DNA of 64,000 nucleotides from Amycolatopsis sp. FBCC-B4732 (lineage in GTDB: Bacteria > Actinomycetota > Actinomycetes > Mycobacteriales > Pseudonocardiaceae), in assembly GCF_023008405.1 (NCBI RefSeq), contig NZ_CP095376.1:7296501-7360500 (forward strand), in the 5' to 3' direction. The notes below the pieces were generated by a model. It was not told the DNA's origin. It did not search any database and worked only from the letters and a program-made list of their open reading frames with translations. Positions 42,490-51,956 of this stretch are shown here, piece by piece; positions within the stretch are counted from its first letter, which is position 1, and each line of letters opens with the position of its first letter. A program made the position numbers and the translations under genes.

Positions 42490-43140
42490 GTGAAGACCTC
42501 TCCCCGCTGGCGCCAGGCCGTCGTCTGGCTGCACGTCGTGTCGTCCGTCGCCTGGATGAGCCAGGCCCTCGCGCTGGTCGTGCTGATGTCGGCGGGCGCG
42601 CCCGCGATGGCCGACCGGCTCGACTCCGTCCTGCTCGCGCCGATGGCGAACGTCTCCGCGTTCACCGGCCTCCTGCTCGCCGGCGCGACGGCGTGGGGCT
42701 ACTTCCGGCACTGGTGGGTGCTCACGAAGTTCGTCCTGACGCTGGTGCAGCTCTACGCCGGGATCTTCCTGCTCTCGCCGGCGCTGCGCGATTCGGCGGA
42801 CACCGGCACCGTCGTCCGGCCGCAGGTCGCGGGCGCGTCGCTGATGGCGAGCGCGCTGGCGTTCCAGGCGTGGCTTTCGATCGCGAAGCCGGGCCGCAAG
42901 ACGCCGTGGTCGCCGCCCGCGAAGCCACCGACCGCGCCGGCCTGGGTGTTCGTGGCGGGAGTCGGCGCGCCGGCGTTCGACGTCACCGCCGGACTGCTGC
43001 TGGGCTACCCGCTCCCGGCGTTGTCGCTGGTCACGCTGATCGTGCTCGGTTTTGAGCGGCGACGACGGCGTCGCCGTGCTCGGCGGCCCACCGCCCGAAG
43101 CCCTCGATCGGCGCCAGGAAGCTCGAGCCCAGCGACGTAA
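42490..43140 (+). CDS. Membrane protein of unknown function (DUF2269-like)
   Basis: 216 residues, about four hydrophobic helices in the first 185 (AVVWLHVVSSVAWMSQALALVVLM; ANVSAFTGLLLAGATAWGY; HWWVLTKFVLTLVQLYAGIFLL; AGVGAPAFDVTAGLLLG). The early W-L-H-V-V-S-S-V motif resembles DUF2269 proteins. The last about 35 residues are Arg/Ser/Pro-rich and are encoded opposite the 3' part of the HxlR gene, a 110-nt convergent overlap, so the natural end may be degenerate. GTG 42490 start is uncertain. Function unknown. Confidence 0.62.
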   Translation: MKTSPRWRQAVVWLHVVSSVAWMSQALALVVLMSAGAPAMADRLDSVLLAPMANVSAFTGLLLAGATAWGYFRHWWVLTKFVLTLVQLYAGIFLLSPALRDSADTGTVVRPQVAGASLMASALAFQAWLSIAKPGRKTPWSPPAKPPTAPAWVFVAGVGAPAFDVTAGLLLGYPLPALSLVTLIVLGFERRRRRRRARRPTARSPRSAPGSSSPAT

Positions 43141-43354
43141 GCGCGTACGCACCTTCGCGGCGCTCGACGAGCCCGTCGGTCTCCAGGCGCCGCACGGCTT
43201 CGGTGAGCACCTTGGCGCTGATCCCGCCGATCTCGCGCCGCAGGTCGACGTGCCGGCGCGGGCCGTGGCGCAGCGCCCACAGCACCACCGGGTTCCAGGT
43301 GTTGGCGACCAGGTCGAACGCGAGCCGCGTCCGGCAGTCGGCGAGGAAGTCCAT
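43031..43354 (-). CDS. HxlR-family transcriptional regulator
   Basis: 107 residues, DUF24/HxlR winged helix: DFLADCRTRLAFDLVANTWNPVVLWALRHGPRRHVDLRREIGGISAKVLTEAVRRLETDGLVERREGAYALTSLGSSFLAPIEGFGRWA. The family often responds to reactive electrophiles or redox change and controls a divergent reductase. Here the divergent gene at 43423 encodes an NAD(P)-binding reductase-like protein, 68 nt away, so regulation of that gene is likely. ATG 43354 is chosen because the domain starts there. Confidence 0.9.
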   Translation of the reverse strand: MDFLADCRTRLAFDLVANTWNPVVLWALRHGPRRHVDLRREIGGISAKVLTEAVRRLETDGLVERREGAYALTSLGSSFLAPIEGFGRWAAEHGDAVVAAQNRARSA

Positions 43355-43422
43355 GGTTACCGTTCGGTTCCTTCCCGGGTTCCTACCGTCGTGCTGGTAC
43401 CAGCCAAGCACAAGGAGGACGC

Positions 43423-44004
43423 ATGCGGATCGGGATCTTCGGCACTGGCGGGATGGCGGACGCGCTCGGCACGCAGTGGGCGAGGGCCGGCCACGAGCTT
43501 CGGGTGAGCGGCCGGTCCGGCCCCGCCGCGTTGGCGGCGCGACTCGGCGCTTCCCCCGGTTCTTGGCGCGAGACGGCGGAGTTCGCCGACGTGCTGCTCT
43601 TGGCGGTGCCGTCGTCCGCGGTCGGCGAGGTCGTCGCGGCGGCGGGTCCCCTGGCCGGGAAGGTGCTGGTGGACTGCACCAACGACCCGGCACTGACCGG
43701 GGCACCGGTGGCGGCGCGGATCGCCACGGACGCCCACGTGGTGAAGGCGTTCAACCTCGCCCACGTCGACGTCTGGCGGATGACACCCCCGGTGTTCGGC
43801 GGCCGCCCGCTGTCGGTTCCGTTGTGCGGCGACGACCCGGCTGCGCTGGAAGCGGTGAGCACGCTGGTGCGGGACGTCGGCGCGAAGCCGGTGGTCGCGG
43901 GTGGTCTGGACCGCGCGGCCCTGCTGGAGGCCACGGCGGCGTTCGCCATCGGGCTGTGGTTCGCGGGCGAAGACGCCCAGGCGATCCTGACCCCGGTGGC
44001 GTAG
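43423..44004 (+). CDS. NADPH-binding reductase-like protein (F420-dependent NADP reductase / Rossmann family)
   Basis: 193 residues. The Rossmann motif MRIGIFGTGGMADALGTQWARAGHELRVSGRSG begins the protein, with the Arg after GRSG favouring NADP. LLLAVPSSAVGEVV and HVVKAFNLAHVD match the npdG-like/F420H2:NADP oxidoreductase group. A clear ribosome site AAGGAGG precedes ATG 43423. It is divergent from the HxlR gene. The natural electron partner is not identified. It is one nt from the convergent acyltransferase-like gene. Confidence 0.85.
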   Translation: MRIGIFGTGGMADALGTQWARAGHELRVSGRSGPAALAARLGASPGSWRETAEFADVLLLAVPSSAVGEVVAAAGPLAGKVLVDCTNDPALTGAPVAARIATDAHVVKAFNLAHVDVWRMTPPVFGGRPLSVPLCGDDPAALEAVSTLVRDVGAKPVVAGGLDRAALLEATAAFAIGLWFAGEDAQAILTPVA

Positions 44005-44005
44005 C

Positions 44006-45046
44006 TCAGCCCACGGCGTCGACGTTCCCCGCGGCCAGGTCCGGTGCCCGCGCCTGCAGCGGCTCCCCGCCGCGGGGTACCAGCGTCACCTCGCCCGAAC
44101 CGAGGTCCGTCACCACCGTGCTCAACGTCAGCAGCTCGTCGCCGCCGGTCGCGGTGCGGTGGACGTCGTTCGTCAACGTCGAGACCAGCCACTTCGCGTC
44201 CGAGGACGTCGGGGCCAGGTGCGCGCACACCTCCGCGCGGTCGAGGCTCTCCTCCCCCGCGACGTCCAGGTGCGGTAGCTGGCGGAAGTGGTTGGTGTGC
44301 CAGGAAAGCCCACTGATCACAGTGGACACCGCGGTGTCGTGGCCCGCCTTCTCCACCACCGTCACCGCCGGCGCGCCCAGCCGGCCCATCGTGTACGCGA
44401 AGCCGCCCGCCGAAGCGTGGGAACGCAGCAGGGACACCGCTTCCGGCACCGAAGTCGCGCGCTGGGCCGTGCGGGCCACGAAGTGGCGGCCGGCGCACGG
44501 CGACGGCGTCACCACGCTCACGCTGTCGATGCCCCACACCAGCCCGTGCGTCGTCAGCGTGAACGTGTTCGACGGCAGGAAACCCGGGTACCACCAGACG
44601 CACACGCCGGGCTCGCCGTCGAGCAGCAGCGTCAGCAGGCGGCCGATGCCGTCGAACACCGGGGCGCCGTCCTCGTTGTGACCGAGCAGCGACGGCGAAC
44701 CCGCCCACGCGAGGTCCGTGCAGCCGGTGCCGTCGCCCGCGCCGAGGTCGCCGCGCAGGTTGGCCAGCAGCAGGTCGTCGAACGGGACGCCCGCGCCCGC
44801 GGCCAGCGCCGTCAGCTCGGCGTACGCGTCCGGGTGCTCGACCTGCGACGCCGCTTCGATCGCCCGGAACCGCACCGGCGACCGGCGGGCCCGCGCGGCG
44901 ACCGGCCACGACGGCAGTCCCGCGAGGACGGTCCGGATGTCGTCGGCGGCGTACGCCCCCAGCTCGCGGAAAGCGGCTTCCCGGGGCCCCCGGACGATCG
45001 TCCAGCGCACGTCGCCGATCCGGTGCTCCCGCACTGTCGCCACCAT
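44006..45046 (-). CDS. C45-family autoproteolytic acyltransferase/hydrolase-like protein
   Basis: 346 residues. The pattern GDGTGCTDLAWAGSPSLLGHNEDGAPV contains the nucleophile Cys after Gly, as in isopenicillin-N acyltransferase and related Ntn hydrolases that self-cleave before this Cys. Other family traits are VWWYPGFLPSNTFTLTTHGLVWGIDSV and SWHTNHFRQLPHL. Substrates vary (acyl-amino acids, beta-lactams, peptides), and none is indicated here. ATG 45046 is chosen because the domain starts immediately after and the more upstream frame is Arg/Pro-rich without conservation. It is convergent with the reductase gene, one nt apart. Confidence 0.82.
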   Translation of the reverse strand: MVATVREHRIGDVRWTIVRGPREAAFRELGAYAADDIRTVLAGLPSWPVAARARRSPVRFRAIEAASQVEHPDAYAELTALAAGAGVPFDDLLLANLRGDLGAGDGTGCTDLAWAGSPSLLGHNEDGAPVFDGIGRLLTLLLDGEPGVCVWWYPGFLPSNTFTLTTHGLVWGIDSVSVVTPSPCAGRHFVARTAQRATSVPEAVSLLRSHASAGGFAYTMGRLGAPAVTVVEKAGHDTAVSTVISGLSWHTNHFRQLPHLDVAGEESLDRAEVCAHLAPTSSDAKWLVSTLTNDVHRTATGGDELLTLSTVVTDLGSGEVTLVPRGGEPLQARAPDLAAGNVDAVG

Positions 45047-45146
45047 GTGCTCACGATGACTGAGGGGTCGGGAATCCGCAACGGTCGGTGCCATCCGGGG
45101 CTTCGCCCCGGGCCGGGGGCTCCGCCACCAGGAACCCCCGAAAGCG

Positions 45147-47651
45147 TCAGTGGGCGCCGACCGCAATCACCCGGAGCACCGCGGCCCCGGCCTCATCCGA
45201 CGCGGCCAGGTCCACTTCGGCGCTGATGCCCCAGTCGTGGTCGCCGGCCGGGTCGTCGAAGATCTGCCGCACCTTCCAGACGTCCGGCTGCTGCTCGATC
45301 AGCAGCAGGGCCGGGCCGCGCGCGTCCGGGCCGGTGCCGAGCGAGTCGTACTCCTCGAAGTAGTCCTCGATGGCTTCCTGCCACGCGTCGGCGTCCCAGC
45401 CCGAAGCCGCGTCCAGCTCGCCGAGCGGGAACCACGCCCGCCGCCCGAACAGCTCGACGCGGCGGAACAGCTCGTTGCGCACCAGGACGCGGAACGCGCG
45501 CTCGTTGCGCGTGACGGCCGGGGGTTCGGACGGCGGCCGCGTCGACACCGGGCCCTCTTCGTCCGGGTGCCGCAGGGCTTCCCACTCGTCCAGCAGGCTC
45601 GAGTCGACCTGCCGGACCAGCTCACCGAGCCACTCGATGAGGTCCTGCAGCGGCTCGGTCTTCGCCTCGTCCGGAACCGTGTGGCGCAGCGAGTCGTAGA
45701 CGTCCGTGAGGTAGCGCAGCACCAGGCCTTCGGACCGGGCGAGCTGGTAGAAACCGATGTACTCGACGAAGTTCATCGCGCGCTCGTACATGTCGCGCAC
45801 CACGGACTTCGGCGAGAGCTCGTAGTCGTCGACCCACGGGTGGCCCTGGCGGTAGCTGTGGAACGCGCCCTGCAGCAGCTCTTCCAGCGGCTTCGGGTAG
45901 CTGACGTTCTCGAGCAGCTCCATCCGCTCGTCGTACTCGATGCCCTCGGCCTTCATCGCGTTCACGGCCTCGCCGCGCGCCTTGAACTGCTGCTGCGACA
46001 GCACCGGCCGCGGGTTGTCCACAGTGGATTCCACAGTGGACACGACGTCGAGCGGGTAGCTCGGCGAGTCCAGTTCGAACAGGTCGATCGCGGCCAGCGC
46101 GAACGGCGAAAGCGGCTGGTTGAGCGCGAAGTCGAACTGCAGGTCGACGGTGAGCCGGATGATCCGGCCCTGCTCGTCCGGCTCGTCCAGCCGTTCGACG
46201 ACGCCGGCGGCGAGCAGCGCGCGGTAGATCGCGATGGCGCGCAGGATCAGCTTGCGCTGCGACGCGCGGTCCTCGTGGTTGTCCTCCAGGAGGTGCCGCA
46301 TCGAGTCGAAGGCGTTGCCCGGCCGCGAAATCACGTTGAGCAGCATCGAGTGCGTGACCTTGAAGCTGGACGTCAGCGGCTCGGGCTCGGCCGCGATCAG
46401 CCGGTCGAACGTGCTCTCGGTCCAGTTGACGAAGCCCTCCGGCGCCTTCTTCCGGACGATCTTCTTTTTCTTCTTCGGGTCGTCGCCCGCCCTCTCCAGC
46501 GCCTTCGCGTTCTCGACGACGTGGTCGGGCGCCTGCACGACGACGTAGCCGTCGGTGTCGTAGCCCGCGCGCCCGGCGCGGCCGGCGATCTGGTGGAACT
46601 CGCGCGCCTTGAGGTGGCGCTGGCGGACGCCGTCGTACTTGGTCAGCGCGGAGAAGACCACCGTCCGGATCGGCACGTTGATGCCGACGCCGAGGGTGTC
46701 GGTCCCGCAGATCACCTTGAGCAGCCCCGACTGGGCCAAGGTCTCGACCAGCCGGCGGTACTTCGGCAGCATCCCGGCGTGGTGCACGCCGATGCCGTGG
46801 CGGACCAGCCGCGAGAGCGTCTTGCCGAAGCCGGCGGCGAACCGGAAGTCGCCGATCAGCTCCGCGATGGCCTCTTTCTCGGCCTTGGTCGTGACGTTGA
46901 TGCTCATCAGCGTCTGCGCCCGCTCGATGGCCGCGGCCTGCGAGAAGTGCACGACGTAAACCGGCGCCTGACCGCCGTGGAGCAGCTCCGACATGGTCTC
47001 GTGCAACGGCGTCAGCGCGTACCGGAAGGTCAGCGGCACCGGGCGCTGGGCCGACGTGACGACGGCCGTCGGCTTGCCGGTGCGGCGGGTGAGGTCCTTT
47101 TCGAAGAAGGACACGTCGCCCAACGTCGCCGACATCAGGACGAACTGGGCCTTCGGCAGCTCCAGCAGCGGCACCTGCCACGCCCAGCCGCGGTCGGGCT
47201 CGGAGTAGAAGTGGAACTCGTCGGCGACGACCTGCCCGACCGGCGCCTCGGCGCCGAAGCGCAACGCGATGTTCGCCAGGATTTCGGCCGTGCAGCAGAT
47301 GATCGGGGCGTCGGGGTTGACACTGGAGTCACCCGTCATCATCCCGACGTTGTCGGCGCCGAAGATCTCGATGAGCTGGAAGAACTTCTCCGAGACGAGG
47401 GCCTTGATGGGCGCGGTGTAGTAGCTGCGGCGGCCCTGGGCGAGCGCGGTGAAGTGCGCGCCGACGGCGACGAGGCTCTTCCCGGAGCCGGTCGGCGTCG
47501 AGAGGATGACGTTCGATCCGGAGACGACCTCCATCACCGCCTCCTCCTGCGCCGGGTACAGCTCGATGCCCCGATCGGCCGTCCAGGTCGTGAACGCTTC
47601 GAACAGGGCGTCGGGGTCGGGATCCGCAGGCAGGAGGTCTGTGAGAGTCAT
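45147..47651 (-). CDS. DEAD/DEAH-box helicase with DUF3516 (SKI2-like)
   Basis: 834 residues. Walker A S51-T-P-T-G-S-G-K-S59, DEFH Walker B, SATLGD (motif III), the second RecA domain with IGVHHAGMLPKYRRLVE and motif VI HQIAGRAGRAG, then a C-terminal DUF3516 region. Superfamily 2 enzymes of this kind unwind RNA or DNA using ATP. The DUF3516 type is conserved in actinobacteria without an assigned pathway. It diverges from the acidic gene at 47799 with a 147-nt gap. A Lys-rich loop (DDPKKKKKIVRKK) lies near residue 400. Confidence 0.92.
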   Translation of the reverse strand: MTLTDLLPADPDPDALFEAFTTWTADRGIELYPAQEEAVMEVVSGSNVILSTPTGSGKSLVAVGAHFTALAQGRRSYYTAPIKALVSEKFFQLIEIFGADNVGMMTGDSSVNPDAPIICCTAEILANIALRFGAEAPVGQVVADEFHFYSEPDRGWAWQVPLLELPKAQFVLMSATLGDVSFFEKDLTRRTGKPTAVVTSAQRPVPLTFRYALTPLHETMSELLHGGQAPVYVVHFSQAAAIERAQTLMSINVTTKAEKEAIAELIGDFRFAAGFGKTLSRLVRHGIGVHHAGMLPKYRRLVETLAQSGLLKVICGTDTLGVGINVPIRTVVFSALTKYDGVRQRHLKAREFHQIAGRAGRAGYDTDGYVVVQAPDHVVENAKALERAGDDPKKKKKIVRKKAPEGFVNWTESTFDRLIAAEPEPLTSSFKVTHSMLLNVISRPGNAFDSMRHLLEDNHEDRASQRKLILRAIAIYRALLAAGVVERLDEPDEQGRIIRLTVDLQFDFALNQPLSPFALAAIDLFELDSPSYPLDVVSTVESTVDNPRPVLSQQQFKARGEAVNAMKAEGIEYDERMELLENVSYPKPLEELLQGAFHSYRQGHPWVDDYELSPKSVVRDMYERAMNFVEYIGFYQLARSEGLVLRYLTDVYDSLRHTVPDEAKTEPLQDLIEWLGELVRQVDSSLLDEWEALRHPDEEGPVSTRPPSEPPAVTRNERAFRVLVRNELFRRVELFGRRAWFPLGELDAASGWDADAWQEAIEDYFEEYDSLGTGPDARGPALLLIEQQPDVWKVRQIFDDPAGDHDWGISAEVDLAASDEAGAAVLRVIAVGAH

Positions 47652-47798
47652 CAGGGGTCCATCGTGCCATCCGCTCGTCGCAAAGTCGGCAGGGGCGATC
47701 GCATCACGAGTGGTAAACCCGTAGGCTTCGCGTTACCGCGCTTCGACCGGCAGATACGGTGTCGCGCGCACACGGGCGGTACTCCGGAGGGCTTAGGA

Positions 47799-49067
47799 AT
47801 GGCACAGGACATCATCCCGATCGAACTCGGGCTGCCACAAGGCGACGTCGTCACCTTGTGGGCCCCGCGCTGGCGGGAAGACGGCGAGGAGTGGGAAGCG
47901 TTCCTCGGCGACGAGGACGACCTGTACGCCTTCCCGGACGCCGCGCACCTGGCCGCCTTCGTCCGCACGTCCGAGCGGCACGACCTGCTCGACCACCCGG
48001 CGTGGGACGCGGTGCCGTCGCTGAACGTGCCCGAGCTGATCCCGGACGAGGACCACACGTACGACCTCGTCGGCGTGCCCGAGCTCGTCGCCGAGGAGCC
48101 GGACGTCTGGCACATCGCCGAGCTGGCCGAGATCGTCGGCATCGTGCGCTCGCTCGCCGACGTCTGCGACCTCGAAGAGGTCCACGAGATCCTCGACTCG
48201 ACCGAGGGCTTCTCGCTGCTCGACCAGGGCACCCTCCCGTTCACCGGGAGCGTCGGCGTGCAGGTGTGGAACGACCTGTCCGAGACGGTGTCGACGAAGT
48301 GGGACACCGTGCTGGACGCGATCGACGGCCTGGTGACGGCGCCGGACGTCGACGAGAAGGTGCTGGAGCAGACCGCCGAGGAGCTGGCGGCGTTCCACGA
48401 GGAGTCCGCCGAGGCCGAGGCCGGCGCGGAGGGCGAAGAGGACCTCGAGGCGATCGACGCCGCGGACTCGGACGACGAGGACGACGACGAAGACGAGGAA
48501 GAGGGCCCGGTCGGCTTCTGGGCCGAGGTCGGCATCGACCCGATCAAGATCATCACCTCCGGCGCGGAGTACTACACGCTGCGCTGCTACCTCGACGACA
48601 CCCCGGTCTTCCTCGGCAGCGAGGGCGAGATCGACGTGTTCACGTCCGAGAAGGCGCTGGCGCGGGCCCTGGCCGACGGCAAGGACCTGGCCGACACGGA
48701 CCTCGCCGACGTGTCCACGTGGGACGAGGTGCTGGCGAAGGCCACGGCCGGCGAGCTCGAGATCGAGGTCGACGCGGAGAACACGTACGTGCTGACCGGC
48801 CTCGACGCGGACATCGCGGAGGGCCCGGAGGCGATCGACCCGACGCAGCTGGAGCTGGCGGTCGAGCTGATCACGGACGCGGCCGACTGGGCGGGCGACG
48901 AGAGCGTCGAAACGGCGCTGGCGTCGAACGAAAGCCTCGGCTGGCTGGTGTCGTTCGTGCTCCGCCCGGACCCGACGCGCCTCGAGCCGAGCGCGCCGTT
49001 CGACGCGGAGCAGAGCGCTTGGCGCAAGCTCGTCGAGACGTTCGAGAACCGCCTGACGGTGGCTTGA
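47799..49067 (+). CDS. Conserved acidic actinobacterial protein ('primosomal protein' in some annotations)
   Basis: 422 residues, very acidic. A poly-acid segment (about DSDDEDDDEDEEEGP) near residue 230 divides two globular-looking halves: the first (LGLPQGDVVTLWAPRWREDGEEWEAFLGDEDDLYAFP) and second (VGFWAEVGIDPIKIITSGAEYYTLRCYLDDTPVFLGSEGEIDVF) resemble each other in part (aromatic, DxD-rich), suggesting an internal duplication. Family members are annotated 'primosomal protein' without functional proof, so I make no claim of function. ATG 47799 has GGAGGG upstream. A terminator follows at 49081-49114. Confidence 0.85.
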   Translation: MAQDIIPIELGLPQGDVVTLWAPRWREDGEEWEAFLGDEDDLYAFPDAAHLAAFVRTSERHDLLDHPAWDAVPSLNVPELIPDEDHTYDLVGVPELVAEEPDVWHIAELAEIVGIVRSLADVCDLEEVHEILDSTEGFSLLDQGTLPFTGSVGVQVWNDLSETVSTKWDTVLDAIDGLVTAPDVDEKVLEQTAEELAAFHEESAEAEAGAEGEEDLEAIDAADSDDEDDDEDEEEGPVGFWAEVGIDPIKIITSGAEYYTLRCYLDDTPVFLGSEGEIDVFTSEKALARALADGKDLADTDLADVSTWDEVLAKATAGELEIEVDAENTYVLTGLDADIAEGPEAIDPTQLELAVELITDAADWAGDESVETALASNESLGWLVSFVLRPDPTRLEPSAPFDAEQSAWRKLVETFENRLTVA

Positions 49068-49080
49068 TCTTTCACTCCGG

Positions 49081-49114
49081 AGGCCGCTTCCCCGCTGGTT
49101 CGGGGAGGCGGCCT
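49081..49114 (+). terminator. Terminator hairpin after the acidic protein gene
   Basis: AGGCCGCTTCCCC (49081-49093) pairs with 49102-49114 over 13 bp including one G-U, with an 8-nt loop. It begins 13 nt after the stop at 49067. Confidence 0.75.
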
Positions 49115-49139
49115 TCGTCGTGTCCGGGGTGCACCGGAT

Positions 49140-49188
49140 GTCATGAAAGGGTCGTTCATGTCGTCTGACGTCATGAAAGGGTCGTTCA
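49140..49188. repeat. Two direct copies of a 19-nt GAAAGG element, period 30
   Basis: GTCATGAAAGGGTCGTTCA is found at 49140-49158 and 49170-49188. Each contains ATGAA...TTCAT-like half-sites and resembles the CGAA(C/A)GGACC units of the 9.5-kb array in size, spacing and position (after a gene end). Function unknown. The rest of the 49115-49330 gap shows nothing recognisable. Confidence 0.65.
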
Positions 49189-49330
49189 CGACGTCGCCGC
49201 CCGGACGCGTAGCAGCGGTCCACAGGCCCAGCCGGTTGTGGACAACCCGGGTCGGCCCGGCCGCGGACGGCCGGTTTTCGTCAGTGGCCGCCGATACGCT
49301 GGAGACGGGGGGCGCCCCCGCGGGCGGGTG

Positions 49331-50539
49331 TCAGGACTCGTGGTGCTCCGCGCGGACCGGGACCATCGCCACCGCCAGGGCCGGGAAGATCGCCGCCACG
49401 CAGAAAGCCAGTGCGTAGCGGCTGTCGCCGATCACCAGGCCCAGCAGGGGCGGGGTCAGCGAGGCCGCGATGTTCTGGCCCGTGTTCTGCGTGCCCATCG
49501 CGCGGCCAGACCAGGCCAGGCCCGCCAGCTCGGCCGACGCCGTGAAGCCCAGGCCGTTGTCGGCCACCGTGATGATCCCCGCCAGCGCCAGTGCCAGCAG
49601 CACCAGCCAGAGCCACGAGACGTCGCCCAGTGCCACCAGCAGCATCACCGCGCAGCTCAGCACCGCCAGCTGCCGCATCGGGCGCAGGCGGCTGCCGACG
49701 CGGTCGGACCACCAGCCCGAGCCGAGGCGGCCCAGCGCGCCCAGCACCTGGACCACCGCCAGGTACCAGCCCGCCGACAGCGCGCTCCAGTGCTGCACCG
49801 ACACCAGGTACACCGGCGCGAACGCCGACACCGCGAACTGCGGGACCACCAGCAGCGCGCTCGCCCCGTGCACCCGCCACAGCGTCGCGTGCCGGTACGG
49901 CGAAGGCGGCTTGACCGCGCCGGCCGCCCGAGGGGGCCGGGGCGGGTCCGTCACCAGCCACGCCACCAGCAGCGCGACGACGATCGCGAGCCCCGCCGGG
50001 AGCAGCACGGCCGCGCGGAACCCGAAGTGCGCGGCCAGCGGCGGCAGCCCCAGCGCCGCGACGCCGACGCCGAGCGGCTGGGCCGTCTGGCGGATCCCCA
50101 TCGCGACGCCCCGCTCGGACTTCGCGAACCAGCCCATCACCACGCGGCCGCTCGCCGCGTTCACCGAGGCCGTGCACGCGCCGGCCGCCAGGAACACCCC
50201 AAAGAGCAGCCCGACCGAGTGATCACCGACTCCGGCGTACACCAGGAGTAACCCCGAGGCACCCAGTCCGAGAGCCATGATCAGGCGCTCTCCGTAACGG
50301 TCCGCAGCCGCGCCCCACACGATCAGGGTGAACAACAGCCCGATGCTCGGGGCCGCGACGACCGTGCCGGCCTCCGCCAGCGTGAGCCCCTCCCCCGCGC
50401 GCATCGCGGGGACCAGGAACGGGAGGCCGTAGAGGAACGAGCAGCTCGCGGTCTGCGCGGCGAGGCCGAGCGCGAGGATGAGCCACCGCCGTGAACTCGC
50501 CTGCACCCGCTCCACCGAGCCGTCCGCGACCTGCGCCAT
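49331..50539 (-). CDS. Major facilitator superfamily transporter
   Basis: 402 residues, 12 helices. Inter-helix loop motif after TM2: GAAADRYGERLIMALG resembles the MFS motif A, and TM4-5 GRVVMGWFAKSERGVAMGIRQTAQPLG is common in sugar/drug-type MFS proteins. It exports or imports an unknown solute with proton coupling. ATG 50539 is preferred to upstream starts because the first helix begins soon after (SSRRWLILALGLAAQTASCSFLYG) and the longer frame has no conserved residues. Confidence 0.88.
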   Translation of the reverse strand: MAQVADGSVERVQASSRRWLILALGLAAQTASCSFLYGLPFLVPAMRAGEGLTLAEAGTVVAAPSIGLLFTLIVWGAAADRYGERLIMALGLGASGLLLVYAGVGDHSVGLLFGVFLAAGACTASVNAASGRVVMGWFAKSERGVAMGIRQTAQPLGVGVAALGLPPLAAHFGFRAAVLLPAGLAIVVALLVAWLVTDPPRPPRAAGAVKPPSPYRHATLWRVHGASALLVVPQFAVSAFAPVYLVSVQHWSALSAGWYLAVVQVLGALGRLGSGWWSDRVGSRLRPMRQLAVLSCAVMLLVALGDVSWLWLVLLALALAGIITVADNGLGFTASAELAGLAWSGRAMGTQNTGQNIAASLTPPLLGLVIGDSRYALAFCVAAIFPALAVAMVPVRAEHHES

Positions 50540-50650
50540 CTTCGCCACCGTCCCAAATATCGGGAAATAATTCCTACATGGTGAACGATAGTTGGCATGG
50601 CTAAGGACCGCAACCACCGTTCGGCGGCCGCGGTCCTCCCGGCGCGCGGG

Positions 50651-51745
50651 TCAGGCCAGCGCGGCGTACCCGGGCTTGATGACGCCGTCGATCAGCGCGA
50701 TCCGCGCGTCGAAATCGATGAACGCGGATTTCATCGCGTTGATGGTGAACCAGCGGAAGTCGTCCAGGCCATACCCGAAGGACTCGTGCAGCGCGGCGAA
50801 TTCGCTGGTCATCGTGCATCCGCTCATCAGCCGGTTGTCCGTGTTCACGGTCACCCGGAAGCGCAGCTTGGCGAGCAGGCCGATCGGGTGCTCGGCGATC
50901 GAGCGGACCGTGCCTGTTTGGACGTTCGACGTCGGGCAGATCTCCAGGGGGATGCGGCGGTCGCGGACATACGCGGCCAACCGTCCAAGGTGGACCGTGC
51001 CGTCCGCGTCGGTCTTGATGTCCTCGGCGATGCGCACGCCGTGCCCGAGCCGCTCGGCGCCGCAGTGCTGAATCGCCTCCCAAATGGACGGCAAACCGAA
51101 CGCTTCGCCGGCGTGAATGGTGAAATGCGCATTGTTCTGGCGCAGGTATTCGAACGCGTCGAGATTGCGGGTCGGGGGAAATCCGTCTTCCGGGCCCGCG
51201 ATGTCGAACCCGGCGACGCCGGCGTCGCGGTAGCGGACGGCGAGGTCGGCGATCTCGAGGGCGCGGGCGTGCTGGCGCATCGCGCAGAGCAACGTCGCGA
51301 CGCGGATGCTGCCGCCGTTCGCGGCCACGCGGCGAGTGCCCTCCGTGAACCCCGCTTGGACGGCCTCGACCACCGCATCGAGTGACAGACCGCGTTCGAC
51401 GAACAACTCCGGTGCGTAGCGCACCTCGGCGTAGACGACGCCGTCGGCGGCCAGGTCCTCGACCGCTTCCGCGGCGACCCTGACCAGCGCATCCTCCGTC
51501 TGCATCACCCCGCAGGTGTGCGCGAAGGTCTCGAGGTAGGACACGAGCGACCCGGAATCGGCCGCCCGGCGGAACCAGCTGCCCAGCTCGGCCGGGTCGC
51601 TGGTGGGCAGTCCGGTATAGCCGGTTCGCTCGGCCAGTTCGGCGACGGTGGCCGGGCGGAGACCGCCGTCCAGGTGGTCGTGCAGCAGCACCTTGGGCGC
51701 GCGGCGGAGCGTCTCGCCGGTCAGAACAGGGCTTTCGTCAGGCAT
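50651..51745 (-). CDS. add: Adenosine deaminase
   Basis: 364 residues; deaminates adenosine and deoxyadenosine to inosine forms, feeding PNP. Zinc ligands H22-D-H24 in [13 protein letters not shown], the catalytic segment [10 protein letters not shown] with His and Glu, HGVRIAED and the strand-8 NTDNRLMSG with the conserved Asp. TACCGT (51757-51752 on the minus strand) ends six nt before ATG 51745 and no ribosome site is seen, so a leaderless start is probable. It is divergent from a coiled-coil protein gene; the other salvage genes are in separate operons. Confidence 0.94.
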   Translation of the reverse strand: MPDESPVLTGETLRRAPKVLLHDHLDGGLRPATVAELAERTGYTGLPTSDPAELGSWFRRAADSGSLVSYLETFAHTCGVMQTEDALVRVAAEAVEDLAADGVVYAEVRYAPELFVERGLSLDAVVEAVQAGFTEGTRRVAANGGSIRVATLLCAMRQHARALEIADLAVRYRDAGVAGFDIAGPEDGFPPTRNLDAFEYLRQNNAHFTIHAGEAFGLPSIWEAIQHCGAERLGHGVRIAEDIKTDADGTVHLGRLAAYVRDRRIPLEICPTSNVQTGTVRSIAEHPIGLLAKLRFRVTVNTDNRLMSGCTMTSEFAALHESFGYGLDDFRWFTINAMKSAFIDFDARIALIDGVIKPGYAALA

Positions 51746-51956
51746 CCCCCAACGGTAACCTCGTTGTCATTCCCCTACATGGCCGTAACCCTCAGCCTCG
51801 GGCTAACCCTGAGCGTCGAGGATCGGGCAACGAATCGGCCATCCGGGGGCAGCCTCCGCAATAGGCTCTTCACGGGGGCCATACAGACAGCAATTTTTGC
51901 AATCGATAAGCTTCGTGGCACGTCCCTCCATTTCCCCGCCGACGAAGGACACAGCA

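Noticed and set aside
45150..47798. Very long open frame (over 880 codons) on the plus strand antisense to the helicase, in frame with the acidic protein gene.
   Set aside because: It is a GC-rich antisense shadow: it is Arg/Gln/Val-rich with no motifs, while the opposite strand has all helicase motifs. The true gene starts at 47799 after a ribosome site.
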